From positions 1 to 64,000 of the forward strand of contig NZ_RPOC01000008.1 of the NCBI RefSeq assembly GCF_003946915.1: DNA of 64,000 bases, written 5' to 3'. The first letter of the stretch is position 1, and each line of letters starts with the position of its first letter. Positions 49,767 through 59,783 of this stretch are shown piece by piece. Made by a program: the position numbers and the translations under genes. This DNA is from Flavobacterium ustbae (GTDB lineage: Bacteria; Bacteroidota; Bacteroidia; Flavobacteriales; Flavobacteriaceae). Under the pieces are notes generated by a model. It was not told the DNA's origin. It searched no databases and saw nothing but the letters and a program-made list of their open reading frames with translations.

Positions 49767-52073
49767 TTAAATAGCTTCTCTCATTTTCTGAGCTGCAGCT
49801 ACCATTTCAATTAATGCTTTTTTGGTTTCGTCCCAATGGCGGGTTTTTAAACCGCAATCTGGATTTACCCATAATTGATCTACAGGAATTACGTCTGACG
49901 CTTTTTCTAATAAACGAACCATTTCGGCACTAGAAGGAACTCGTGGAGAGTGAATATCATAAACTCCAGGACCAATTTCGTTTGGATATTTAAAGTTGGC
50001 AAAAGCATCTAGAAGTTCCATTTGCGAGCGCGAACATTCAATCGTGATAACATCGGCATCCATGTCGGCAATATTCTGAATGATATCGTTGAATTCGCTG
50101 TAACACATATGCGTATGAATTTGCGTTTCATCGTTTACACCGCTGGCAGAAATTCGGAAAGCTCGAACGGCCCAATCCAGATATTTGGCCCATTCTTCTT
50201 TTCTCAATGGCAGACCTTCACGAATAGCCGGCTCATCAATCTGAATGATTTTAATTCCTGCTTTTTCCAGATCAACAACTTCATCACGAATCGCCAAAGC
50301 AATCTGCGTACAAGTCTCAGAACGAGGCTGATCGTTACGAACAAATGACCATTGCAAGATTGTTACAGGGCCTGTCAGCATTCCTTTTACCCATTTTTGA
50401 GTCAACGATTGTGCGTATTTCGACCATTTTACCGTCATCGGATTTGGTCTTGAAACATCTCCATAAATAACAGGAGGCTTTACACAACGGCTTCCGTAGC
50501 TCTGAACCCAGCCATTTTTGGTAAAAGTAAATCCGTCCAGTTGTTCGCCAAAATATTCCACCATGTCGTTGCGTTCAAACTCGCCATGAACCAAAACATC
50601 GATTCCAGTTTCTTCCTGAAAACGAATCGTAGCTTCGGTTTCTTTTTCGATTAAATCATTGTATTCTTTGCGTGTTAATTCGCCTTTTTTAAATTTAGCT
50701 CTCCAGCTTCTCACTTCAGCCGTTTGAGGAAAAGATCCAATTGTTGTAGTGGGAAACAAAGGCAATTTTAATGCTTCAACCTGGCTTTTTCTTCTTGTAG
50801 CAAAAATACTTTTACGTTTATCATCAGAAGCTTTGATTCCTGCAACACGAGCTTTAACTTCATTATTATGAATTAATTTTGAGGTTTTACGATTTTCATT
50901 TGCAATTACATTTCGTTCGTAATCAACAGAATTTTTAATGTCAATTTCGTTTGATGCGAATTGTTTTAAAAGTACAATTTCGTTGATCTTTTGTTTAGCA
51001 AATGCCAACCATTGTTTGATTTCAGGAGTTAATGTCTCATCATTTGTTTCCAGATCCAAATCACACGGACTGTGAATTAAAGAACATGAAGGCGCAATCA
51101 AAATTTGGCTTTCGCCTAAAGCATCAGTCGCTTTTTTGATTAATTCTAACGATTTTTTGAAATCATTTTTCCAAATATTTCTTCCGTCAACCACTCCAAG
51201 AGATAAATTTACGTTTTCGGCCAGTTTTCCTGACTCTAAAATATCATCTAACTGAAGCGGACAACGAACTAAATCTAAATGAAAAGTATTAACCGGTAAA
51301 GCCAAAGCGGTTTCCAGATTTTCTCCAAAACAATCAAAATAATTGGCTAATATAATTTTAAGTTTCGGGAAACGTTTATTGATTTCATTGTACACTTTCG
51401 TGAAAGCGCCTCTTTCTGAATCAGTCAAATTTAATGCTAAAAACGGTTCGTCAAACTGAATATATTCAGCATTTTCGGTTTGTAATTTTTCTAAAATCTC
51501 AAAATAAACAGGAAGTAAATTATCAAGAAGATCAATTCGGTGAAAACCTTCTTCTTTTTCTTTACCTAATAATAAATAGGAAACAGGACCAATTAAAACC
51601 GGTTTAGTCTTAATTCCTAACTCGTTAGCTTCTTTAAATTCGGTAATTATTTTTTCAGAAAACAATTCAAACTTTTGGTTCTTTGTAAATTCAGGAACAA
51701 TATAATGGTAATTGGTGTCAAACCATTTAGTCATTTCCATTGCCACAACATCCTGACCTTCTTTTTGAGAGCCTCTTGCCATAGCAAAATACAAATCTAG
51801 TGGCGAATTATTTTTTGCTAATTCCTGATAACGTGCAGGAATTGCTCCGAGGGCTAGAGTTAAATCTAAAACTTGATCGTAAAAAGAAAAATCATTAGAA
51901 GGAATTAAGTCAACTCCTGTTTCAGATTGTAATTTCCAGTTTTTAAGACGAATCTCTTTTCCGGTTTCTAAAAGTTCCTCTGCCGAAATTTTTCCAGCCC
52001 AATACAATTCAGATGCTTTTTTAAGTTCTCTGTTGCTTCCAATTCTTGGGTAACCTAAATTGTTTGTTTTCAT
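49767..52073 (-). CDS. metE: Cobalamin-independent methionine synthase
   Basis: The 768-residue enzyme methylates homocysteine with methyl-folate without B12. It has the N-terminal repeat (MKTNNLGYPRIGSNRELKKA) and the zinc-site motifs HTHMCYSEFND (near residue 650) and NPDCGLKTRHW (near 740). It is full length. The genome therefore encodes both MetE and MetH. No cobalamin riboswitch is seen in the 157-base gap upstream. Instead an inverted repeat overlaps the predicted start site, divergent to an Lrp-type regulator gene. Confidence 0.97.
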   Translation of the reverse strand: MKTNNLGYPRIGSNRELKKASELYWAGKISAEELLETGKEIRLKNWKLQSETGVDLIPSNDFSFYDQVLDLTLALGAIPARYQELAKNNSPLDLYFAMARGSQKEGQDVVAMEMTKWFDTNYHYIVPEFTKNQKFELFSEKIITEFKEANELGIKTKPVLIGPVSYLLLGKEKEEGFHRIDLLDNLLPVYFEILEKLQTENAEYIQFDEPFLALNLTDSERGAFTKVYNEINKRFPKLKIILANYFDCFGENLETALALPVNTFHLDLVRCPLQLDDILESGKLAENVNLSLGVVDGRNIWKNDFKKSLELIKKATDALGESQILIAPSCSLIHSPCDLDLETNDETLTPEIKQWLAFAKQKINEIVLLKQFASNEIDIKNSVDYERNVIANENRKTSKLIHNNEVKARVAGIKASDDKRKSIFATRRKSQVEALKLPLFPTTTIGSFPQTAEVRSWRAKFKKGELTRKEYNDLIEKETEATIRFQEETGIDVLVHGEFERNDMVEYFGEQLDGFTFTKNGWVQSYGSRCVKPPVIYGDVSRPNPMTVKWSKYAQSLTQKWVKGMLTGPVTILQWSFVRNDQPRSETCTQIALAIRDEVVDLEKAGIKIIQIDEPAIREGLPLRKEEWAKYLDWAVRAFRISASGVNDETQIHTHMCYSEFNDIIQNIADMDADVITIECSRSQMELLDAFANFKYPNEIGPGVYDIHSPRVPSSAEMVRLLEKASDVIPVDQLWVNPDCGLKTRHWDETKKALIEMVAAAQKMREAI

Positions 52074-52079
52074 TTTTGA

Positions 52080-52106
52080 TTCAGTATTTTTTACTGAACA
52101 AATTTA
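52080..52106 (-). promoter_or_regulatory. metE promoter -7 element with overlapping operator palindrome
   Basis: Minus-strand TAAATTTG (52106-52099) is a perfect -7 box. Immediately beyond it, at the expected start, lies TTCAGTATTTTTTACTGAA (52080-52098), with 7-base arms. A third half-site TTCAGTA lies at 52143-52149. Lrp/AsnC proteins bind such A/T-centred repeats. The site would block metE transcription. No clear TTG at -33. Confidence 0.6.
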
Positions 52107-52126
52107 CGTTCTTGGTTTTTATAACT

Positions 52127-52149
52127 TATATTTGATCTTTATTTCAGTA
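52127..52149 (+). promoter_or_regulatory. Promoter and half-site of the Lrp-type regulator gene
   Basis: TATATTTG (52127-52134) is a perfect -7 box. TTCAGTA (52143-52149) overlaps the predicted start, 63 bases (about six helical turns) from the palindrome at the metE start. This suggests autoregulation with looping or side-by-side binding. Confidence 0.5.
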
Positions 52150-52230
52150 AAATATATTTTTAAAATTGCTTTTTAAAGATTTAATTACTTTTAAAAAATT
52201 AAAAACGAACTTTTAGCCGTAAAAAAAACT

Positions 52231-52692
52231 ATGGAAAATCTAGATAAAACCGATTTATTGATCTTAAAACACCTTCAAGAAAACTCCAATATTAATACAA
52301 AAGATCTGGCAAGTAAATTATTTCTAACGGTAACTCCGGTTTATGAAAGAATAAAACGATTGGAAAGAGACGGATACATTACTAAATATGTGGCGCTTTT
52401 GGATAAGAAAAAAATGAACCGCGGCATGACCGTTTTTTGTAATGTCCGATTAAAAGAACACGCTAAAAATGTGGGGAGCAATTTTGTAAAAGACATTGTG
52501 GCGCTTCCAGAAATTATAGAATGTTACAATATAGCGGGCGATTACGATTTTATGCTAAAGATTTTGGTTCAAGATATGGAGCGTTATCAGGATTTTGTAA
52601 TGAACAAATTATCTACAATCGAAAACATCGGAAACACCAACAGTATTTTTGTAATGGGAGAAATAAAACACAGCACAGCCTTAGAGTTTTAG
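52231..52692 (+). CDS. Lrp/AsnC-family transcriptional regulator
   Basis: The 153-residue protein has an N-terminal winged helix (LDKTDLLILKHLQENSNINT, then ERIKRLERDGYI) and the C-terminal RAM/AsnC ligand domain (VALPEIIECYNIAGDYDFML near 90-110). It is divergent from metE with repeats shared between the two starts, so metE and itself are likely targets, with methionine or another amino acid as the ligand. Unlike E. coli MetR (LysR type), this would be a different control of metE. The ligand is an inference. Confidence 0.9.
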   Translation: MENLDKTDLLILKHLQENSNINTKDLASKLFLTVTPVYERIKRLERDGYITKYVALLDKKKMNRGMTVFCNVRLKEHAKNVGSNFVKDIVALPEIIECYNIAGDYDFMLKILVQDMERYQDFVMNKLSTIENIGNTNSIFVMGEIKHSTALEF

Positions 52693-52782
52693 CCTTTTAT
52701 TTGATGTAAATCGATTTCGTAAGTTTTTTAATTTTTATCTGAAAACAAGATAAAAATCACATTTTTTATAAATCGCCACTTA

Positions 52783-52790
52783 TACATTTG
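52783..52790 (+). promoter_or_regulatory. -7 element of OFA transporter gene
   Basis: TACATTTG, a perfect TAnnTTTG, 16 bases before the ATG at 52807. If used, the transcript leader would be about 10 bases. Confidence 0.45.
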
Positions 52791-52806
52791 TTAGCACCAC
52801 AAATAA

Positions 52807-53997
52807 ATGTATGATTTTATGAAAACAAAAAATAAATGGATAGTGGCGCTGGCCGGAATGTTTTTGCAATTATCCATAGGTTCTATCTACGCTTATAGCG
52901 TTTGGATAAATCCTATTTCTACCTTAAATGGCTGGAACAGCAGCCAGCTTAAACTTTCGTTTAGTTTAGCAATTTGTTTTTTAGGACTTACGGCTGCTTT
53001 TATGCAAAAGTTTGTTCAGAAAATTGGACCTAAAAAAGCCGGTTTACTTGCTGCTCTTTTTTTTGGCATTGGACTACTAGGAAGCGGATTTGCCATCTCT
53101 GCCCAATCACTATTTCTATTTTATCTTTTTTATGGCGTAATAAGCGGTATAGGTTTGGGATTTGGATATATAACACCGGTTTCGATTGTAGTAAAATGGT
53201 TTCCAGAAAAACCCGGATTTGCCAGCGGATTAGTAATCATGTCCTTTGCTATTGGATCAATAATTGCGTCGAGGCTTATTTTGCCTTTGGTTGCATCGTT
53301 TGGAGTTTCAGGAACCTTTTATGTTTTAGGAACTGCTTATTTTCTGATTATGATTTTGGCTTCGCTTTTCCTTTCTTTACCCGTTTCTAATGCTGAAATA
53401 GAAAATTTATCGGTAAAAAAATCTTCTATCCCTTTAAAAGAACTATTGTCAGATGTTCGCTTTTACAGTCTTTGGTTATTTTTATTTCTAAATACAACCT
53501 GCGGAATCGCTTTAATATCAATAGCTGCACCGATGGCAAAAGATATTATTCATATTAATGATAGTCAGGCAATAAATTTTGTTGGCTTTATTGGTTTTTT
53601 TAACGGATTCGGGCGTTTGTTCTGGTCAAGTATTTCAGATAAAATTGGTAGATGGTCTACCTTCTTTTTATTCTTTGTTATAGGAATATGCTGTTTTCTG
53701 ATTCTTAGCCAGACACAAAATTCATTTTTATTTCAGGCATTAGTTTTTATAATTATAAGTTGTTACGGCGGAGCATTTGCTACAATGCCAGCTTTTGTAA
53801 AAGATGTTTACGGGGCAGATAAAATGAGCGCACCTTTTGGTATTATTCTAATAGCTTGGTCCGTTGCAGCATTTGCGGGGCCTGGCATAATTTCGCTAAC
53901 TACAGATTATAGTCTTATTTTTTATTTGTTTGCGGCTTTATTAGGTTTTGCGGGAATGTTTTGCTTATTCATAAAAACAAAAGTAATTTACCGATAA
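52807..53997 (+). CDS. MFS transporter, oxalate/formate antiporter (OFA) family
   Basis: The 396-residue protein has 12 hydrophobic segments and the OFA signature start (WIVALAGMFLQLSIGSIYAYSVW). The cytoplasmic loop FVQKIGPKKAG and the segment GFGYITPVSIVVKWFPEKPG are also present. A second in-frame ATG (MKTKNK, 52819) is an equally good start. It lies directly before pyruvate formate-lyase and its activase, so export of formate or a related monocarboxylate is a reasonable inference. OFA members also carry oxalate or lactate. Confidence 0.85.
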   Translation: MYDFMKTKNKWIVALAGMFLQLSIGSIYAYSVWINPISTLNGWNSSQLKLSFSLAICFLGLTAAFMQKFVQKIGPKKAGLLAALFFGIGLLGSGFAISAQSLFLFYLFYGVISGIGLGFGYITPVSIVVKWFPEKPGFASGLVIMSFAIGSIIASRLILPLVASFGVSGTFYVLGTAYFLIMILASLFLSLPVSNAEIENLSVKKSSIPLKELLSDVRFYSLWLFLFLNTTCGIALISIAAPMAKDIIHINDSQAINFVGFIGFFNGFGRLFWSSISDKIGRWSTFFLFFVIGICCFLILSQTQNSFLFQALVFIIISCYGGAFATMPAFVKDVYGADKMSAPFGIILIAWSVAAFAGPGIISLTTDYSLIFYLFAALLGFAGMFCLFIKTKVIYR

Positions 53998-54108
53998 CGA
54001 TTGCGTTTTTTGTAAAAAATATACGCGTTTTCTGACTATTATCATGTTTTTTTGTAATTGTTATATCGAAATTTGATTACAAATAAATCTATTAAACCCA
54101 ATTGTGTT

Positions 54109-56343
54109 ATGAAAGCAAGTGTTGAAAAAATGGAATTTGCACCCGGCAAATGGCAAACATCGGTAAATGTTCAGGATTTTGTAATAAAAAATATTACGCC
54201 TTATAATGGAGACGCATCTTTTTTATCAGGACCATCAGCAAAAACTACCAACTTGTGGAATATCTGTAAAGAATCTCTCTTAAAAGAAAGAGCCAACAAC
54301 GGATGTTTAGCAATAGATGTAGAAACAATCTCAAGTATAAACGCATTCAAACCAGGCTATATTAATAAAGAAGATGAAGTTATTGTAGGTCTGCAAACCG
54401 ATCAGTTGCTAAAAAGAGCGATGAAACCTTTTGGCGGAATCAAACTGGTAGAATCTGCCGTAAAAGAAAGAGGATTACAAGTTTCTGATCGTGTATTGGA
54501 TATTTTTAATTATGCTAAAAACCATAACGAAAAAGTCTTTGACGCTTATGATAAAGAAATCAGAGATTATCGTTCTAAACATATCCTGACAGGTTTGCCA
54601 GATAATTATGCGCGTGGCCGTATTATTGGAGATTTCCGTCGCGTGGCTTTATATGGAATTGATCAGTTAATCAAATTTAAGAGAGAAGATCACGTTAAAG
54701 TTGACGGAGAAATGAACGAGCATAAAGTTCGTTTGCGGGAAGAAATTTCGGCTCAAATTAGTGCTTTGCAGGATATGCTTATCATGGCAGAAGATTATGG
54801 TTTTGATATTTCTCAACCGGCTCAAAATGCAAAAGAAGCTGTTCAATGGGTTTATTTTGCTTATCTAGCTGCTGTAAAAGAACAAGATGGAGCGGCAATG
54901 TCATTGGGTAATGTTTCTTCTTTCCTAGATATTTATATTGATAGAGATCTTAAAGAAGGATTAATTACAGAAGATGAAGCGCAGGAACTGGTAGATCAGT
55001 TTGTAATGAAGCTAAGAATGGTTCGCCATTTAAGACCAGGCGCTTATGATGAAATATTTGGAGGAGATCCAACTTGGGTAACAGAGTGTATAGGAGGAAT
55101 GTTTAATGATGGCAGAACAAAAGTGACTAAAACGTCATTTAGATTCCTTCAAACTTTATATAATCTTGGAGCATCGCCAGAACCAAATTTAACGGTTCTG
55201 TGGTCTGGTGATCTTCCAGATGGTTTCAAAAGTTTTTGTGCAAAGGTTTCTATTGATACTTCTTCTATCCAATATGAAAATGATGATTTAATGAGAACCA
55301 ATAGAGGTTCAGATGATTACGGAATTGCATGTTGTGTGTCTCATCAGGAAATTGGTAAATCTATTCAACATTTTGGAGCACGTGCTAATTTGCCAAAAGC
55401 ATTGTTAATTGCTTTGAATGGAGGTAGAGAAGAACGTGGAGGAGCATTAATTATGAAAGATATTCCGTTTATAAATGATGAAATATTAGATTATGATGTG
55501 GTAATCAATGCTTTCAAGACTTCTATGAAAGAAGTAGCAAGAGTTTATGCTAAATCGATGTACATTATTCATTATATGCACGATAAGTATTATTATGAAA
55601 GAGCTCAAATGGCATTGATCGATTCTGATCCGCATATTGATATTGCTTATGGAGCAGCAGGGATTTCGATTATTGCCGATTCATTATCAGCAATAAAATA
55701 TGCTAAAGTAAAACCGATTAGAGACGAAAATGGACTAACAGTTGACTTTAATATTGAAGGCGATTATCCTAAATTTGGAAACGATGATGATAGAGTAGAT
55801 TCTATTGCTCAGGAAATTACATCTTTCTTTATAAATGAATTGCGAAAACACCAAGCTTACAAAAATGCAACGCCAACGCTTTCATTATTAACGATTACTT
55901 CAAATGTAATGTACGGAACAAATACCGGCGCAACCCCAGACGGGCGTAAAGAAGGAGAATCGTTTGCTCCGGGTGCCAACCCAATGCATGGTCGTGATTC
56001 TAGTGGAGCTATTGCGTCATTAAATTCTGTTGCAAAACTAAGTTATAACGATGCTCAGGATGGTATTTCGAATACTTTTTCTATGATTCCGAAATCATTG
56101 GGAGATACCAGAGAAGAGCAGGTAACCAATTTAGTAAATGTATTAAGCGGTTATTTTAAGCAAATGGCACATCATTTAAATGTAAACGTTTTAAATCGCG
56201 AAACGCTTCAAGATGCTTATAACCACCCTGAAAATCATCCTCAACTAACGATAAGAGTTTCAGGTTATGCAGTTAATTTTGTTAGGTTATCGAGAGCGCA
56301 TCAGCTTGAAGTTATTGCACGTACTTTTCATGAAGCAATGTAA
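54109..56343 (+). CDS. pflB: Pyruvate formate-lyase
   Basis: The enzyme is 744 residues from the ATG at 54109, which matches the family start ([16 protein letters not shown]). An earlier in-frame start would add 17 unlike residues. It cleaves pyruvate with CoA to acetyl-CoA and formate in anaerobic metabolism. The catalytic Cys pair is in [12 protein letters not shown] (near residue 405) and the glycyl radical site in RVSGYAVNF (Gly near residue 719). The activase gene follows after a hairpin. This implies at least micro-aerobic or anaerobic capacity in this strain. Confidence 0.96.
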   Translation: MKASVEKMEFAPGKWQTSVNVQDFVIKNITPYNGDASFLSGPSAKTTNLWNICKESLLKERANNGCLAIDVETISSINAFKPGYINKEDEVIVGLQTDQLLKRAMKPFGGIKLVESAVKERGLQVSDRVLDIFNYAKNHNEKVFDAYDKEIRDYRSKHILTGLPDNYARGRIIGDFRRVALYGIDQLIKFKREDHVKVDGEMNEHKVRLREEISAQISALQDMLIMAEDYGFDISQPAQNAKEAVQWVYFAYLAAVKEQDGAAMSLGNVSSFLDIYIDRDLKEGLITEDEAQELVDQFVMKLRMVRHLRPGAYDEIFGGDPTWVTECIGGMFNDGRTKVTKTSFRFLQTLYNLGASPEPNLTVLWSGDLPDGFKSFCAKVSIDTSSIQYENDDLMRTNRGSDDYGIACCVSHQEIGKSIQHFGARANLPKALLIALNGGREERGGALIMKDIPFINDEILDYDVVINAFKTSMKEVARVYAKSMYIIHYMHDKYYYERAQMALIDSDPHIDIAYGAAGISIIADSLSAIKYAKVKPIRDENGLTVDFNIEGDYPKFGNDDDRVDSIAQEITSFFINELRKHQAYKNATPTLSLLTITSNVMYGTNTGATPDGRKEGESFAPGANPMHGRDSSGAIASLNSVAKLSYNDAQDGISNTFSMIPKSLGDTREEQVTNLVNVLSGYFKQMAHHLNVNVLNRETLQDAYNHPENHPQLTIRVSGYAVNFVRLSRAHQLEVIARTFHEAM

Positions 56344-56369
56344 AAAAGGCCAATTGTAACATGAAGACG

Positions 56370-56398
56370 AGGCTGGCTAATAAAAGCCAGCCTTTTTT
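56370..56398 (+). terminator. Hairpin terminator between pflB and pflA
   Basis: Stem GAGGCTGGCT / AGCCAGCCTT with T7. It would limit read-through into pflA, giving less activase than PflB. Confidence 0.85.
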
Positions 56399-56418
56399 TA
56401 ATTTTTATTCAACACAAA

Positions 56419-57201
56419 ATGTATTTTCCATTACAAGATATTGAAGCTGTTAAATTAAACATTGACGATCCGGATCATTTAAGAATCCATTCGCTCGAAA
56501 CCTTTGGTACTCATGACGGACCCGGAATAAGAATGGTTGTATTTGTACAGGGATGTCAGTTTAGATGTTTATATTGCCAAAACCCAGACACTTTAGATGT
56601 TAAAGGAGGGTCTTTGGTCGAAATAGAAGAATTGGTGCAAAGAGCAATCCGTCAGAAAAATTATTTTGGAACAACGGGTGGTGTAACCGTTTCAGGAGGC
56701 GAACCTTTGCTTCAGAGAAATAAATTAATTCATTTTTTTAAACGTTTACACGAAGAAGGAATAAATACTTGCCTCGATACCAATGGAAGGCTTAATAATC
56801 ATCAGGCACAAGAGCTTTTTGATAATACAGATATTTTATTATTAGATGTAAAACATATCAACGACGAGATCCATCATAAATTAACAGGACTAACCAATAA
56901 AAATACGTTAGAAGTTGCAGCGTATAGAGAATCTACCGGAAAACCCATGTGGTTACGATATGTTTTAGTTCCAGGCTGGACAGATCAACCCGAATATCTG
57001 GAAGAATGGGGACAATATTTCAGCAATTATAAAACTGTCGAACGTGTAGAAATTATTCCGTTTCATCAGCTTGGTTCTCAAAAATGGGAACTGTTGAAAA
57101 TGCCATATTCATTAAAAGATACTTCTGCCCCAACTACAGAAAGTAAAGAAAAAGCTTTGCAGATTTTCAATAAATACTTCAAAAATGTAATCTTGAAGTA
57201 G
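56419..57201 (+). CDS. pflA: Pyruvate formate-lyase activating enzyme (radical SAM)
   Basis: The 260-residue radical SAM enzyme installs the glycyl radical on PflB. It has the CxxxCxxC cluster motif in GCQFRCLYCQNPDTL near residues 49-63, the THDGPGIRMVVFVQG stretch before it, and GGVTVSGGEPLLQ near 94-106. Full length. It is 75 bases after pflB with a terminator between. Confidence 0.96.
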   Translation: MYFPLQDIEAVKLNIDDPDHLRIHSLETFGTHDGPGIRMVVFVQGCQFRCLYCQNPDTLDVKGGSLVEIEELVQRAIRQKNYFGTTGGVTVSGGEPLLQRNKLIHFFKRLHEEGINTCLDTNGRLNNHQAQELFDNTDILLLDVKHINDEIHHKLTGLTNKNTLEVAAYRESTGKPMWLRYVLVPGWTDQPEYLEEWGQYFSNYKTVERVEIIPFHQLGSQKWELLKMPYSLKDTSAPTTESKEKALQIFNKYFKNVILK

Positions 57202-57256
57202 AGAACTGAGTTTAATTTTACTGCACAACTGTTTATCTTTAAATAGTATATTTTGT

Positions 57257-57288
57257 TTGAAAGGAATCCCAAATAAAACGTATTTTTG
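57257..57288 (+). promoter_or_regulatory. Promoter of dgt
   Basis: TTG (57257-57259) and TATTTTTG (57281-57288, perfect) are 21 bases apart. An ATCTAAAATCTAA-type direct repeat follows in the leader. Confidence 0.6.
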
Positions 57289-57339
57289 ATGTTTAGATTA
57301 GTAATCTAAAATCTAATATCAGAAATCTAAAATATAAAA

Positions 57340-58686
57340 ATGAACTGGGAACAACTTTTATCTTTAAAACGTCAGGGCGATACAAGCAAAAGATTACGTG
57401 TAGAACAAGACGACACACGTTTAGGATTTGAAGTCGATTATGACCGAATTATATTCTCTGCCGCTTTTAGAAGTTTACAAGATAAAACACAAGTTATTCC
57501 GCTTTCTAAAACAGACTTCGTACATACGCGTTTAACGCATAGTTTGGAAGTTTCAGTTGTCGGACGTTCGCTTGGGCGTTTGGTTGGGAAAAAGATTATC
57601 GAGAAATATCCTTACCTGAAAGAAGTTCACGGATATCACATGAATGATTTTGGAGCGATTGTCGCAGCAGCTTCATTGGCACACGACATCGGAAACCCGC
57701 CTTTTGGGCATTCTGGTGAAAAAGCAATTGGAGAATATTTTTCTATCGGAAATGGTCAAAAATATAAAAATCAGCTGACAGATAAACAATGGCAGGATTT
57801 AATTGATTTTGAAGGAAATGCAAACGGTTTTTCGGTATTAACAGCAAGTCGTCCCGGAATTGAAGGCGGACTTCGTATTTCGTATGCAACTTTGGGCGCT
57901 TTTATGAAATATCCGAAAGAAAGTCTTCCGAAAAAACCAACCCATAATATTGCCGATAAGAAATATGGTTTCTTTCAAACCGATAAATTATTCTTTGAAG
58001 AAGTAGCCAAAGATATGGGGATGATTGCCAATAAATCTGGAGATGATATTGGTTTTGAAAGACATCCTTTAGCCTATTTGGTAGAAGCCGCAGATGATAT
58101 TTGCTACACTATAATTGATTTTGAAGACGGAATCAATCTAGGTTTGGTTTCTGAAGATTTTGCTTTAGAATATTTGATTAATCTCGTAAAGGACAATATC
58201 GGAGTTTCAAAATATAAATCATTAACCACAAAAGAAGATCGAATCTCTTATTTAAGAGCTTTAGCAATTGGAACTTTAATTAATGATGCGGTAAATGTTT
58301 TTGTTGAAAATGAAGAAGCGATTCTTGCCGGAAACTTTCCGCATGCTTTAACAGATAAAAGCAAATACAAAGCGCAGATGAATGATATTATCAAACTTAG
58401 TGTTGAAAAAATATATCAAAGCCGAGAAGTGATCGAAAAAGAAATTGTAGGTTACCAGATTATTCAAACACTGCTGGATAAATTCATAACAGCATACAAC
58501 AATAAATATGAAGGAACGGCCTCAAACTACGATAAATTGATTTTGAAAATGCTGCCAGAAAAACATCATTTAGACAAAACCAATCTGTACGAGCGTTTAT
58601 TGCATATCTGTCATTATGTTTCACTTTTAACAGACGGAAATGCGCTTGAGTTGTATGAAATGATTCAGGGACAAAAAAAGCGTTAA
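57340..58686 (+). CDS. dgt: Deoxyguanosinetriphosphate triphosphohydrolase (HD domain)
   Basis: The 448-residue dNTPase has HD-domain metal ligands in VHTRLTHSLEVSVVGR near residue 65-80 and AHDIGNPPFGHSGE near 107-120, plus YLVEAADDICYTIIDFED near 247-264. It removes triphosphate from dGTP and other dNTPs. Type 1 dGTPase length. Some relatives protect against phage by depleting dNTPs, but nothing here suggests a defence locus. Confidence 0.92.
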   Translation: MNWEQLLSLKRQGDTSKRLRVEQDDTRLGFEVDYDRIIFSAAFRSLQDKTQVIPLSKTDFVHTRLTHSLEVSVVGRSLGRLVGKKIIEKYPYLKEVHGYHMNDFGAIVAAASLAHDIGNPPFGHSGEKAIGEYFSIGNGQKYKNQLTDKQWQDLIDFEGNANGFSVLTASRPGIEGGLRISYATLGAFMKYPKESLPKKPTHNIADKKYGFFQTDKLFFEEVAKDMGMIANKSGDDIGFERHPLAYLVEAADDICYTIIDFEDGINLGLVSEDFALEYLINLVKDNIGVSKYKSLTTKEDRISYLRALAIGTLINDAVNVFVENEEAILAGNFPHALTDKSKYKAQMNDIIKLSVEKIYQSREVIEKEIVGYQIIQTLLDKFITAYNNKYEGTASNYDKLILKMLPEKHHLDKTNLYERLLHICHYVSLLTDGNALELYEMIQGQKKR

Positions 58687-58692
58687 AAAGAA

Positions 58693-58732
58693 AAAGCTTC
58701 TTTCAGAAATATTCTAAAAGAAGCTTTTTTTA
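58693..58732. terminator. Terminator between convergent dgt and DUF3078 genes
   Basis: AAAAGCTTCTTTCAGAA / TTCTAAAAGAAGCTTTT with T-run on the plus strand and A-run before it, so it may work both ways. Confidence 0.82.
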
Positions 58733-58749
58733 TAGCGGTATTTTATCTT

Positions 58750-59751
58750 TTATTTAAAAGCATAAACCAGACCAACACCAAGAACTTGTCTTAATTGCAT
58801 TTTTGGTCCTTCGGTAACCTGGCTTTTTGCGCCAGTTGTTGGATCAATTACCTCCTTTTTGTTTTTAATATCGTCATCATAAATTAAGTGAACTCCAATA
58901 TTTGCTTTAACATAGGCATTTACAACCAAGTCCAATCGGGTGTCGTAATCAATATCTACATTTCCGAATCGGTTTAAATAGTCTGTGTATAAGGTAAGTC
59001 TGTTTTCATAAAAAACGTTTTTATAGATTTCATTTTTCATGTAAGCAGTTAAAAGTATACCAAATTCGGCTTTTACTTTTTGACCTTCTTCAATTAAAAT
59101 TTGCTGTGTTGGGTCTAAAGGATCGGCTATATAAACGGCTTTTTTAACACCAAAAGAACCTTGATTCGCCAAATTTTGATCTAATACTAAAGTAGTTTTT
59201 AATGTAATTGGAGAGAAATAAAAGGTTCTATTTTTCTCTTTATTCGAATTCTCAGCTCCAGCTCCTAAAAAGACATACGCTGGCGCAAAAGGTCTAGAGA
59301 TTGGAGTATCACGGTTTGGATAATTATAACCGTTTGTAAATTGTGTGTTGAAATTAAACTTTGCCGAATAATACCAGTTTGAAGCGGTATCTTTTCTAAA
59401 ACCATAAGTTGAGTTGAATTGAATCGCATCGTCAGTTTTTCTCGTTTCAATATCCTCCTGCTTGTTTAGACCATACTTCATAATAAGTTCGTTAAACCAT
59501 TTATGATTTCCTTTTAAATATGTTCTAGAAAATTCACCTTTAAATAAACCTGAAATAGAGCTTGTTCCCCCTGCACTCCAGTTAACAAAAGCAATTTGTG
59601 AAAGGTCAAAGCCAAGCTGGTTTTTAGCTGACCAATTAGAAGGCGGTTTGGGTGCTTGATTTGGGCTTAAAGTGGTTTGTATAATCTGGGCAAAGTTATT
59701 AGAAGTACACAAAAGCAATAACAGCAAAAGGGTAGAACGCAATAAATTCAT
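58750..59751 (-). CDS. DUF3078 family outer-membrane-associated protein
   Basis: The protein is 333 residues from the ATG at 59751, which begins a clear signal peptide (MNLLRSTLLLLLLLCTSNNF). An upstream in-frame ATG adds nine basic residues. The FDLSQIAFVNWSAGGTSSIS segment near residue 45 is typical of DUF3078 proteins of Bacteroidetes. The rest is beta-strand rich and the end VLGVGLVYAFK has the terminal aromatic-x pattern of a barrel. Function unknown. It lies just downstream of dxs on the same strand. Confidence 0.85.
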   Translation of the reverse strand: MNLLRSTLLLLLLLCTSNNFAQIIQTTLSPNQAPKPPSNWSAKNQLGFDLSQIAFVNWSAGGTSSISGLFKGEFSRTYLKGNHKWFNELIMKYGLNKQEDIETRKTDDAIQFNSTYGFRKDTASNWYYSAKFNFNTQFTNGYNYPNRDTPISRPFAPAYVFLGAGAENSNKEKNRTFYFSPITLKTTLVLDQNLANQGSFGVKKAVYIADPLDPTQQILIEEGQKVKAEFGILLTAYMKNEIYKNVFYENRLTLYTDYLNRFGNVDIDYDTRLDLVVNAYVKANIGVHLIYDDDIKNKKEVIDPTTGAKSQVTEGPKMQLRQVLGVGLVYAFK

Positions 59752-59783
59752 TTTGGTAATTTTTTTTTGGTGTCGCAAAATAA

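Noticed and set aside
50022-50348. 108-codon plus-strand ORF within metE
   Set aside because: Antisense to a strongly conserved metE segment and without protein-like features.
52074-52230. Cobalamin riboswitch upstream of metE
   Set aside because: The gap is only 157 bases, AT-rich, and shows no B12-box-like GC-rich core. An operator palindrome is found instead.
57340-58686. dgt as part of an anti-phage defence system
   Set aside because: Single housekeeping-type gene with ordinary neighbours and no defence partners.
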